Below the pieces are notes generated by a model that was given only the letters and a program-made list of their open reading frames with translations, did not search any database and was not told where the DNA came from. The position numbers and the translations under genes are program-made. A stretch of 29,897 bases of DNA, taken from IMG/VR virus record IMGVR_UViG_3300042907_000045, positions 1-29,897 of that record; one strand, written 5' to 3'. Positions 15,884-22,214 of the stretch are shown one piece after another. This DNA comes from a virus. Numbering within the stretch: the first letter of the stretch is position 1; each line of letters begins with the position of its first letter.

Positions 15884-16299
15884 AGTTCAAGTTTGTATTG
15901 GTTTAAGTTAGCAGAATATACGTAACATTGTTCCGGGCTTTTAAAAGAAAATTTAGCATAATTTAAGACATATTCCTTACCGTGTAAATATTCAATATAA
16001 GCGTAGTTTTCTATTATTTGAATGAAAACATAAACTTCTGCTTTTAAATGCTCGCTAAGAGCTTCTAAACAACAATTAAATGTATAAGTTTTATGCTTCG
16101 TACATTTAACTTGGTAGGTGTAACCTTTTTCGTCTGCAAAATCAATTTTTTCAAAGTCCCTGTCTGCTTTTTGTTTAAACAATTGTTCTCCCTGATAGTT
16201 TAATGTAAACCATAATTCGAATATTTTTTCTCCAATGTCACCTGTAGAATTGTTTGCAATTTCATTAGGTATTTTTATTTTCGCTAAATAAGTTCTCAT
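15880..16299 (-). CDS. PD-(D/E)XK nuclease-like protein (139 aa)
   Basis: A small protein with the core of a restriction-endonuclease-like fold: helix with E24 (GDIGEKIFELWF), D53 in KIDFADEKG, and Q63-V-K65 (YTYQVKCT), an allowed variant of the E-X-K motif. It could be a Holliday-junction resolvase-like or DNA repair nuclease. A phage-encoded restriction enzyme is another option, given that the nearby genes may mark phage DNA. It overlaps the MazG-like gene by 4 nt and the replication gene by 4 nt. Confidence 0.65.
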   Translation of the reverse strand: MRTYLAKIKIPNEIANNSTGDIGEKIFELWFTLNYQGEQLFKQKADRDFEKIDFADEKGYTYQVKCTKHKTYTFNCCLEALSEHLKAEVYVFIQIIENYAYIEYLHGKEYVLNYAKFSFKSPEQCYVYSANLNQYKLEL

Positions 16300-16601
16300 G
16301 AGTTTTCTTTAATAAAAGTTCCATTAATCATTTCGCCTTTTCTTTTTGCTATAACCTCATAAGCTGAATTTATGCAATCTTCAATACTTGTTCCGTTAAA
16401 ATAAGCTATCGAAGTTAAAACAACAACACAATCTCCAATGGCGTCAATTATTTCTTCATTGTCATTATTTATAATAGCTTTGGCAAGTTCCCCTGCCTCT
16501 TCTTGGAGTTTTACGTATTGCGTTTTAATATCCCCTTTGGATAAAATTCCTTTTTCTTTTGCCCATTCTCGAATAGGCGTAAATTCATTTGTTAGTTTCA
16601 T
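16296..16601 (-). CDS. MazG-like nucleoside triphosphate pyrophosphohydrolase
   Basis: A 101-residue all-alpha NTP-PPase. The metal-binding EExxE motif is E34, E35 and E38 (LQEEAGELAKA) and the second acidic helix is D53-x3-D57 (DAIGDCVVVL). Such enzymes hydrolyse (d)NTPs to monophosphates, and here it may remove an unwanted nucleotide, much as dCTPases do in phages with substituted cytosine. It sits directly downstream of the thymidylate-synthase-like and amidotransferase genes, which makes that role attractive but not proven. Its start overlaps the small gene upstream by 17 nt. Confidence 0.82.
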   Translation of the reverse strand: MKLTNEFTPIREWAKEKGILSKGDIKTQYVKLQEEAGELAKAIINNDNEEIIDAIGDCVVVLTSIAYFNGTSIEDCINSAYEVIAKRKGEMINGTFIKENS

Positions 16602-16755
16602 TTTTTTTTTTATTAATCATTAGTAATTCTCTTTCTTTTAATTTTTCTAGCAGTTCAATTGCTTTAGCCCTGTCATTTCCCGATATTTCAAAAGATGTAA
16701 GACAATGGGGGTTTTTTGCAATAAGTTGGCTTATTTTTTTTTCTGACATTGCCAT
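16585..16755 (-). CDS. Small basic protein overlapping the amidotransferase gene (56 aa)
   Basis: This frame runs from ATG 16755 (MAMSEKKISQLIAKNPHCLT) to TGA 16585. It overlaps the end of the amidotransferase gene by 25 nt and the start of the MazG-like gene by 17 nt. The sequence KISQLIAKN...ISGNDRAKAIELLEKLKERE could be a small winged-helix-like or helical domain with a Lys-rich tail. An internal start at 16749 is also possible. The packing supports it, but the A-rich DNA here makes chance frames likelier. Confidence 0.5.
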   Translation of the reverse strand: MAMSEKKISQLIAKNPHCLTSFEISGNDRAKAIELLEKLKERELLMINKKKNETNK

Positions 16756-18035
16756 ATTTCTTTATGTTTAGTATTAATTAAATTTATATTAAAAGGTTTA
16801 TCGTTTAAATACCTAAGAGGTTTTTTTTCCCCTTTTAAGATATATTCTGGCAATATGTTTTTATAAGTATCCTTTAGGATTTTTTTATTAATCCTATCTG
16901 TCCTTTGCAAGGAATTTGAATATCGAAGTAAGTCCATACTCATTAATGGAGATCTAGCTTCTTTTGTAAATGCCATACTCATTCGATCAAGTCTTATATT
17001 ATGATAAAATGGTAATTCTTGAAAAACATCATATTCCCAAGTGTCGTTTTCTTTTGCTCTGTTATATCCGCCAAATAATTCATCAGCGCCATCTCCTGTT
17101 AAAACAATTGAATTTTTAGCATTTTTAAAAAGTAAATACTGGGGCATTAAACTTCCATAATCTAAAGAGTATTCATAAAAATAAATAGCATTATTTAATT
17201 CCGTTGGAGTAAACTTGTCAGATATAAAATTACAAGCTAGTCCATACTCTTTACATATTTTTTCTACTCCCTGTGCTTCTTCGTTTTCAATTGAAATTAA
17301 ATCTATTTCCTTAGCGTGTTTTAAAACATGATGCAAAACAATATTCGAGTCCAAACCGGAGCTTAATAATAAAGAAACTCCATCTATTTTATTTTGCAAT
17401 CTTCTTTTAACGGATAGGTCAATTAAAGAATATAAATCTAATTTGCTTTCCATTTTTAAATAATTAAGCGACATTAAAAGAAAAGGTCTAGTATTATTTT
17501 TTTCATAAAGATAAAACTTTCCAGGTAAATAACGATGGACTGTAGTAAAATTAGTATTTAAAGTCCCAAAGTGTTTTTCAGAATAGCTGTTATATTCATA
17601 GGTTTGTAATATCCCTTTTATTTCAGATGAAATACCTATATTATTATAATACAATTGTTTTTTTCCTAATGGATCTGTAAAAGAAAACACATCGCCATTT
17701 TTACAAATAATAGAAATAGACCAAAAACCGTCCCATTTAACTGACTCTTTATATAAGGACAAAGGATCCGTTTTTAATTTAATAAATTGAGTTTTTAAAT
17801 AATGCAAATCAGATTGACTAGATGGCATTAATTCTTGATGATTAAAAATCTCGCCATTAAAAACTAAAAGCTTACCGTTGCATTCTATTGGTTGAATTAA
17901 ACCGGTTTTATTACTAGACAAAGGCAAAGAGTCAAAAGATGTTATCCAATCATTAAATTCTAAAGTAAGATTAGACAAACCTCTGTGCTTAATTTTATTT
18001 TCAATAGGTTTTTTTGTTATTGTAAAGCCGCACAT
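16731..18035 (-). CDS. Asparagine-synthetase-like glutamine amidotransferase
   Basis: A two-domain AsnB-family enzyme, 434 residues against about 500-630 usually. The N-terminal Ntn glutaminase has Cys2 (MCGF), HRG (17-19), FNGEIFNHQEL (N60, E62) and DPLGKKQLYY (121-130). The C-terminal ATP-PPase has the loop SSGLDS (225-230, canonical SGGxDS), TGDGADELFGGY (313-324), RLDRMSMA (348-355) and KGEKKPLRYL near 401. All key sites look intact, so it should pass ammonia from glutamine to an AMP-activated carboxylate. The acceptor may be aspartate, or a modified nucleotide or DNA base given the neighbouring TS-like gene, which it overlaps by 19 nt. It is shortened mainly at the C-terminus. CpG use is intermediate, hinting at separate acquisition. 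Confidence 0.85.
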   Translation of the reverse strand: MCGFTITKKPIENKIKHRGLSNLTLEFNDWITSFDSLPLSSNKTGLIQPIECNGKLLVFNGEIFNHQELMPSSQSDLHYLKTQFIKLKTDPLSLYKESVKWDGFWSISIICKNGDVFSFTDPLGKKQLYYNNIGISSEIKGILQTYEYNSYSEKHFGTLNTNFTTVHRYLPGKFYLYEKNNTRPFLLMSLNYLKMESKLDLYSLIDLSVKRRLQNKIDGVSLLLSSGLDSNIVLHHVLKHAKEIDLISIENEEAQGVEKICKEYGLACNFISDKFTPTELNNAIYFYEYSLDYGSLMPQYLLFKNAKNSIVLTGDGADELFGGYNRAKENDTWEYDVFQELPFYHNIRLDRMSMAFTKEARSPLMSMDLLRYSNSLQRTDRINKKILKDTYKNILPEYILKGEKKPLRYLNDKPFNINLINTKHKEIWQCQKKK

Positions 18036-18763
18036 TTTTCTAGTATTTTTTTAAGTGAATAAATATCTGATATAAAGCAGTGGAAACTACCAATCCAGAC
18101 TGAAAGTTCTCCAAGTTCAATTTCTGTATTTTCTAAGCTTTGTAACATTTCCATTGCCAATCTTTGAGCCATATAAATGTCATTTCTAAAATGTCTACGC
18201 GCATCGCATGACCGAATTAAATATGTTACGTCTAGTTTATTATTGTTTACGTAAAACCAATAACCAATAGTGCATGGTAATCTAACGTTATTATTTGATT
18301 GATCTTCCGGGTGCCAAATAGATAAAAATGCTTGACGTGTTGTAAGATCATTTTTTAATCTATTTTTAATATCCAACCAATCTCCCATTTTAAACCTATT
18401 TCCTTCTTTTTTGTTTGGCCAAAAACGTTCTTGATATGTGTGACTAAATTTACTATCAGATCTAAAACGATCGTCATCAAGATCTTTTCTATAATAAGGC
18501 CAATTTTTATATTCATTTCCAGGATTGCTGTTACCTGAGATTCTTTCTATAAAATGATCTTCGCTCCAAGGTAAATCTGCTAAAGTTTGTTTTGACAAGT
18601 TATCTATATTTTTACACATTTCCATTTTCATAAATAAATTATTTACTTCCGTTATTTTGGTGTCTAAAGGTAAGGATTGCCATTTATGGGTTGTTTTTTT
18701 ATTTTTACTATTTAGTAAAACCCGAATTGCATTATTTATAGCATTATTTGTTTTCATAGACAA
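18017..18763 (-). CDS. Thymidylate synthase superfamily enzyme, dCMP (hydroxy)methylase-like
   Basis: A 248-residue ThyA-fold protein. WHPEDQ then RLPCTIGYWFYV carries the catalytic Cys164. Exactly 20 residues on is RSCD (R184, D187), as in E. coli ThyA (C146, R166, D169). R143 matches R126. At the position of ThyA Asn177, the pyrimidine-binding residue, this protein has Asp195 (FRNDIYM), the change found in T4 dCMP hydroxymethylase. His147, Gln165 and Gly173 are replaced, and HxY becomes H228-C-F230. It likely acts on a cytidine nucleotide, forming methyl- or hydroxymethyl-dCMP. The N-terminal part is unusual. It overlaps the DUF6378-like gene by 20 nt. M3 is an alternative start. Confidence 0.78.
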   Translation of the reverse strand: MSMKTNNAINNAIRVLLNSKNKKTTHKWQSLPLDTKITEVNNLFMKMEMCKNIDNLSKQTLADLPWSEDHFIERISGNSNPGNEYKNWPYYRKDLDDDRFRSDSKFSHTYQERFWPNKKEGNRFKMGDWLDIKNRLKNDLTTRQAFLSIWHPEDQSNNNVRLPCTIGYWFYVNNNKLDVTYLIRSCDARRHFRNDIYMAQRLAMEMLQSLENTEIELGELSVWIGSFHCFISDIYSLKKILEKCAALQ

Positions 18764-19043
18764 CGTCGTTTACTTCGTTTTTAACTCCTTCCATGTAATT
18801 ATTGTAGCCCCCAATATAAGCTACTAAGTCCAATAAATTATCCTCTTTATGAGACCAACTTTCTCTTGCTAATTTAAGAGCAATTTGAAAATAATAAATA
18901 TCAATACAGGTAACTTCTTTTCTTAAAAGTAGCGATGCAATTTGTGCTGCTTGTTCATTAGTCCAACTCATTGGACCATACTGTCTTTCTTTTTCTTCGG
19001 AGCGGATGTTTATTATTTCATTCGCTTTTTCTAAAATGTTCAT
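18744..19043 (-). CDS. DUF6378-like phage protein (99 aa)
   Basis: A 99-residue helical protein with RQYGPMSWTNEQAAQIASLL, then LKLARESWSHKEDNLLDLVAYIG. The combination of an R..YG start and a (K/R)..DN..D...Y. end is the pattern of DUF6378, a small family common in phages and thought to be MazG-like or nucleotide-linked from context. It is the first gene of the second early unit, 31 nt after a promoter box, and overlaps the TS-like gene by 20 nt. A nucleotide-metabolism role fits but is unproven. Confidence 0.7.
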   Translation of the reverse strand: MNILEKANEIINIRSEEKERQYGPMSWTNEQAAQIASLLLRKEVTCIDIYYFQIALKLARESWSHKEDNLLDLVAYIGGYNNYMEGVKNEVNDVVYENK

Positions 19044-19054
19044 AGTTTAATTTT

Positions 19055-19081
19055 TTTAAGTTAGTAATATATGCAAATATA
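19055..19081 (-). promoter_or_regulatory. Early promoter element, copy 2 (modification/replication unit)
   Basis: The sequence is identical over 27 nt to 13521-13547. On the minus strand TATATTTG (19074-19081) matches the Bacteroidetes -7 box, and its edge is 31 nt before the ATG at 19043. It would drive the 10-gene unit from the DUF6378-like gene through ninG. A -33 TTG is not evident. Confidence 0.7.
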
Positions 19082-19092
19082 AATAAAATTAT

Positions 19093-19449
19093 TTAATAAA
19101 GTTCATTTATTAGCCTTTGTTGAATAATACGTAGGTCATTTAAATTTTTAGCTTCTCTAATTTCACTTAATAAATCTATATTTGGCTTATTGTTTTTTAA
19201 TAAAAGCTCATAGTACTCAGTGTCAATTTTTAATTGTTTGTCTTTGGTGTCAATTAAATTTTGGTAAGTTTTTAAACCGTGCAAAATTGAAGCGTGGTGC
19301 ATATTAAATAAGTCCCCTATTTTTTCTAAAGTATGGCCATTTTTTCTAAGCGCTTGAAATAAATAAATTCTTTTGTGTATTATTTCACGTTTTCGGTTTT
19401 TCTGTGCAAGTCCGTCTTGTTCTATTATTTCTTTTATTAGTTCTATCAT
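19093..19449 (-). CDS. DnaA domain IV-like DNA-binding protein (118 aa)
   Basis: A 118-residue protein whose segment HTLEKIGDLFNMHHASILHG (about 39-58), followed by LKTYQNL, closely follows the DnaA C-terminal helix-turn-helix (IGxxFxxxHxSI/TVxxAxxxI). The preceding REIIHKRIYLFQALRKN helix also matches. There is no AAA+ domain, so it is only a DNA-binding module plus a helical C-terminus. It may bind the phage origin, recruit host replication proteins or regulate early genes. It is the last gene of the first early unit and overlaps the previous one by 4 nt. Confidence 0.7.
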   Translation of the reverse strand: MIELIKEIIEQDGLAQKNRKREIIHKRIYLFQALRKNGHTLEKIGDLFNMHHASILHGLKTYQNLIDTKDKQLKIDTEYYELLLKNNKPNIDLLSEIREAKNLNDLRIIQQRLINELY

Positions 19450-19730
19450 TTTTCTATTTGTTTAATTTCAATTATAATGTCATCGTTTTTCTGTATTAAG
19501 TTTTTAACGTGCTGGAAGTCGTAAGCTTCAACTATTCGTGTTTCTAACTTAACAGGTGCGCCAACATACGCCCAAGTTTTAAATGTTGCTTTAAATCGTT
19601 TCATAGGTTTAAATTTTATTTGTTCGTTTTTTTTAATTCTACATATTTCAAGGTATAACCCTAAATTAAATGTTCCTCTCCATTGTCGTTGCCACCAATC
19701 TAATTGGTCGTATATAGTTCCGCTTGTCAT
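19446..19730 (-). CDS. Hypothetical early protein (94 aa)
   Basis: A 94-residue basic protein. The N-terminal part has a Trp-rich stretch (DQLDWWQRQWRGTFNLGLYL). The C-terminal 45 residues (MKRFKATFKTWAYVGAPVKL, then EAYDFQHVKNLI) form a small alpha/beta unit that could have its own start at Met43. It is flanked by 4-nt overlaps on both sides, so it belongs to the early operon. No family is recognised. Confidence 0.65.
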   Translation of the reverse strand: MTSGTIYDQLDWWQRQWRGTFNLGLYLEICRIKKNEQIKFKPMKRFKATFKTWAYVGAPVKLETRIVEAYDFQHVKNLIQKNDDIIIEIKQIEK

Positions 19731-20059
19731 AACTCGTGGTAAAAATTATAGTTACTTTCATCGTTGCTTGTTTTCCATTCCCAAAAGTTATAATGCTGAA
19801 GGTCGCTGTTTATTGCTTCCTGCATTTCTAAACGTAAATCTTCTAAAATACGAACCCCAAGAACGTGCGGTTGTAAATTGTCGTCTGTTTCTGTTAACCA
19901 CTTTTCGCTAACTTCAACGTCAAGTTCAATAAACGCATATTCACTAACTTCATCGTAATCGTTAAATTCCCAAGTTCCTGCTATTGAATAAGTCCAACCT
20001 GTAAATTCATAGGTTAATTCCCAACCTTTGTTCCAAAATTCTAAAATTCTATTTTCCAT
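19727..20059 (-). CDS. Hypothetical acidic early protein (110 aa)
   Basis: A strongly acidic, Trp- and Tyr-rich 110-residue protein (ILEFWNKGWELTYEFTGWTY, then ELDVEVSEKWLTETDDN). It has no membrane helix. Highly acidic small early proteins in phages sometimes mimic DNA or bind host proteins, but no specific family is recognised. It overlaps its downstream neighbour by 4 nt. Confidence 0.65.
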   Translation of the reverse strand: MENRILEFWNKGWELTYEFTGWTYSIAGTWEFNDYDEVSEYAFIELDVEVSEKWLTETDDNLQPHVLGVRILEDLRLEMQEAINSDLQHYNFWEWKTSNDESNYNFYHEL

Positions 20060-20060
20060 C

Positions 20061-20198
20061 TTACAGCGCTTTTAAATACATTAAACAATAGAAAATACCA
20101 CCGAACAATATAAAAGCCATTAGAGTGCTTAAAAAGTGCCTTAAAAACGATTTGTGTTCTTCGGTTGTTGGTGTAAAGTAATCAATTAAATTTTTCAT
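20061..20198 (-). CDS. Small single-pass membrane protein (45 aa)
   Basis: The frame starts with ATG at 20198 (MKNLIDYFTPTTEEHKSFLR) and stops at TAA 20061-20063, one nt before the next start. A hydrophilic N-terminus is followed by one hydrophobic helix (about 22-42, FLSTLMAFILFGGIFYCLM). Direct abutment with neighbours and the clean topology support a real gene. It is an early inner-membrane peptide of unknown role, possibly exclusion or host-takeover. Confidence 0.65.
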   Translation of the reverse strand: MKNLIDYFTPTTEEHKSFLRHFLSTLMAFILFGGIFYCLMYLKAL

Positions 20199-20202
20199 AG
20201 TC

Positions 20203-20367
20203 TTATTTTTTAAATTGGTTAAATAAATTTTCTACTTCCTGCAATTGCTCATCGTCTAAAAATGTTGCTAAAGTCTGGATGATTAAATGCAGTTGGTTCG
20301 TGTTTAGTTTGTCTTCTTGTTGTTGTGTTTCCAAGAAATCAATTACTTTGTTAAATTCTGTTTTCAT
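20203..20367 (-). CDS. Small early helical protein (54 aa), first gene of the early unit
   Basis: The frame starts with ATG at 20367 (MKTEFNKVIDFLETQQQEDK) and stops at TAA 20203-20205. It encodes a Gln/Glu-rich helical peptide ending EVENLFNQFKK. It lies 33 nt after a TATATTTG box and 4 nt before the next gene, so it is the first gene of the leftmost-running early transcript. No family is recognised. Confidence 0.65.
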   Translation of the reverse strand: MKTEFNKVIDFLETQQQEDKLNTNQLHLIIQTLATFLDDEQLQEVENLFNQFKK

Positions 20368-20386
20368 AGTATTTGTTTTTGTTTGT

Positions 20387-20407
20387 TATTAATTATATGC
20401 AAATATA
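20387..20407 (-). promoter_or_regulatory. Early promoter element, copy 3 (first early unit)
   Basis: On the minus strand TATATTTGCATAT is shared with the other two early elements, though the downstream half differs. The box (20400-20407) edge is 33 nt before the ATG at 20367. A TTG occurs 13 nt upstream of the box, closer than the usual -33 position. Confidence 0.65.
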
Positions 20408-20417
20408 CATACTATTT

Positions 20418-20480
20418 TAACAATAAATACCTACTTACTAACAATAGTTATGAACAATTTAAGGATACTTATTAACAATA
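20418..20480. repeat. AACAATA short repeats in the main control region
   Basis: The AACAATA core occurs at about 20420, 20440 and 20474, with a related GAACAATT near 20452, in an otherwise empty AT-rich gap (20368-20575). The first copy extends to TTAACAATAAATA, which recurs at 11662-11674 beside a repressor-like gene. They could be operators or small iterons of an origin. The gap otherwise holds only the promoter element and the terminator. Confidence 0.4.
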
Positions 20481-20517
20481 ATAATTGGATTCTATACTAA
20501 TATTAAGTTTTAAGCAT

Positions 20518-20552
20518 AAAAAAAAGCGGTTATCTTTCAACAACCGCCTTTT
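20518..20552 (-). terminator. Rho-independent terminator after the late/lysis unit
   Basis: GCGGTT (20526-20531) pairs with AACCGC (20542-20547) around a 10-nt loop, with a further A/T extension. On the minus strand the stem is followed by eight Ts (20518-20525). It lies 24 nt past the exonuclease stop, and ends the portal-to-exonuclease unit just before the early control region. Confidence 0.85.
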
Positions 20553-20575
20553 AAAACTAACTATGAATAGCAAAT

Positions 20576-21340
20576 TTAGTATTTATATTTGAATTTTAAA
20601 AATTCTGTGTAAGTTTTATTATTTATTTTATAATACTTTTTGCAATCATTACACCTCATCCAATGATGGATGGTACCTCCTGCAGTCACTACCTGTTTAT
20701 TATACCTTACATTGTAATTTGTACATTCAGGACAGCAGAACTTTTCATCTCCCCCCATTACAGCATAGTGAGTAGATGGAGCTGCATAAGAATTGAGCTT
20801 ATTAAATACAGCTTCAAGTACAGTAACATCCATTTTGCAATACTCTACCATCTTATCCATTGCCTTCTGATCTTTCTTAAATACTATATCTTTCCACAGG
20901 TCAAGTCCTCCTGTATCCATCTTTTGACCTACTCCTAAATACTTAGCTATGTAATCTAATTTGTTTGAGTTAAAATTAAAGTACTTTCTAGCCCATTTAA
21001 GAGTGTCTATAGTCTTAGGTGAAGGCATAACATCAAGACCATGTAATAAAGCTCTTGTACGCAACCATTTGAGGTCAAATCTATCTCCATTATGAGCCAC
21101 AATTTCTGTAGCTTGAGCCATAACTTTGAGGAATGCTTTAATCATTGCCTTATCAGATTGCTTTTTATCCCAAGTTAGGAACTGTACATCATCCCCTGAC
21201 TCCCATTTGTAGCAGATGCAGATAATAGCTCTCTCATGAATGATGTCACCTGGATTAATAGTGAGGTTATATCCTGCCCTCCAACAGACAGCCACGTTAA
21301 AGCTCGTTTCAATGTCAAAGAATAATCTTTTTCTTACCAT
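20576..21340 (-). CDS. DEDDy 3'-5' exonuclease with C-terminal zinc ribbon
   Basis: A 254-residue RNase H-fold exonuclease of the DnaQ/PolB-proofreading type. Motif I is FFDIET (D9, E11), motif II HNGDRFDLKWL (D86 or D89) and motif III YCKMD (Y167, D171), so the DEDDy set is complete. From about 200 on there is a separate domain with FCCPEC (C203, C206) and RCNDC (C230, C233), a zinc ribbon likely to grip DNA or RNA. No polymerase domain follows. It is the last gene of the lysis unit, overlaps the spanin gene by 7 nt and is followed by a terminator. Late expression of an exonuclease is unusual, and it may degrade host DNA or trim packaged ends. Confidence 0.85.
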   Translation of the reverse strand: MVRKRLFFDIETSFNVAVCWRAGYNLTINPGDIIHERAIICICYKWESGDDVQFLTWDKKQSDKAMIKAFLKVMAQATEIVAHNGDRFDLKWLRTRALLHGLDVMPSPKTIDTLKWARKYFNFNSNKLDYIAKYLGVGQKMDTGGLDLWKDIVFKKDQKAMDKMVEYCKMDVTVLEAVFNKLNSYAAPSTHYAVMGGDEKFCCPECTNYNVRYNKQVVTAGGTIHHWMRCNDCKKYYKINNKTYTEFLKFKYKY

Positions 21341-21753
21341 AAATATTTCTCCCTCGCAAATTTAAAGAGATATGATAGCAGTAAGCCTATGCCTACCCCT
21401 ACAAATAACAGGTTAAGATTGCCTCTAGTCTTAGGTCTTGTAGCTTTAGCCTGTGCTTTTTCTACAATACGATCTTTGTAGATAGTTTTTATCTTAAGTT
21501 TAAACTCTCGTTTCAATTCTATTTTTGTCTTAGGCACATAGACTGTGTTATACTTTATAATGGTATCCTTAGTAGTTATAAACTTCTCCCACACTATGCT
21601 ATCATGAATGATAACAGGTATAGAATCTAAAGTTGTGATTCTGATAGTATCTCCTGTCTCTTCACAGGTATATCCTTTCTTAATTGCTTTATTAAGGTGG
21701 TATTGTGCAGAGCAGCTGCTGAGCAGTAGTATTATAGCTAAGTATCTCATCAT
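21334..21753 (-). CDS. Unimolecular spanin (u-spanin), outer-membrane lipoprotein
   Basis: A 139-residue protein with a signal peptide ending in a lipobox (LLLSSC, Cys14), a basic, Thr-rich periplasmic part with a Lys-rich helix, and a C-terminal transmembrane segment at about 113-131 ([19 protein letters not shown]). The lipoprotein would anchor in the outer membrane and the helix in the inner membrane, spanning the periplasm and fusing the membranes in the last lysis step. Its position right after holin and endolysin fits. A single-gene spanin shows that the host is Gram-negative. It overlaps the endolysin gene by 4 nt. Confidence 0.8.
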   Translation of the reverse strand: MMRYLAIILLLSSCSAQYHLNKAIKKGYTCEETGDTIRITTLDSIPVIIHDSIVWEKFITTKDTIIKYNTVYVPKTKIELKREFKLKIKTIYKDRIVEKAQAKATRPKTRGNLNLLFVGVGIGLLLSYLFKFAREKYLW

Positions 21754-22214
21754 TCTTTTATTTCAAAGTGCATCCAATCATAGTTCTTTTCTCTACCCAA
21801 AGATATAAATCCATGCTTATAGAATATATCTATCATTGGCTTGTATTCAGGTCTTGCAAATCTAGCAGTCTTAGATGACTCCTTAAGTAAGTTTCTAGCA
21901 GGATCTAGATCAATGGCTATTCCCCATGAGTGCATGGATAGTGCTGTACCACCCCTCATTTTTCTGTAGTTGAAACAGCCACCAAATAAATCAATCCCTA
22001 ACTCCTTAATCTTATCATAGCCATAGGTAGCTAGAAGCTCATTGAATACAGCTGTAAAATTATCAGCTACTAACTTATGGCACATCATAGAATTAACAGT
22101 GCTGTCTAAGTCCCAAGCTATTCTCATTGGATATGGTAGCTTAATCTTTACTAAGTAACCTGCTCCTGTTACATTAGCAGTACCATATTTAGATGTTAAT
22201 TCCCATCTAGTCAT
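21750..22214 (-). CDS. Endolysin, M15-type peptidase
   Basis: A 154-residue peptidase of the M15 (VanY/D-Ala-D-Ala or L-Ala-D-Glu) type that cuts peptidoglycan cross-bridges. The zinc ligands are visible: H95 and D102 in [13 protein letters not shown] and H149 in [17 protein letters not shown] precedes the first ligand as in the family. No signal peptide or SAR helix is present, so export depends on the holin encoded next to it. It overlaps both neighbours by 4 nt. The length matches short phage endolysins that lack a separate wall-binding domain. Confidence 0.9.
   Translation of the reverse strand: MTRWELTSKYGTANVTGAGYLVKIKLPYPMRIAWDLDSTVNSMMCHKLVADNFTAVFNELLATYGYDKIKELGIDLFGGCFNYRKMRGGTALSMHSWGIAIDLDPARNLLKESSKTARFARPEYKPMIDIFYKHGFISLGREKNYDWMHFEIKE

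Noticed and set aside
20576-21340. A fragment of family A or B DNA polymerase
   Set aside because: The protein is complete in itself, ends in a zinc ribbon and is followed by a terminator. No polymerase motifs occur in neighbouring frames.
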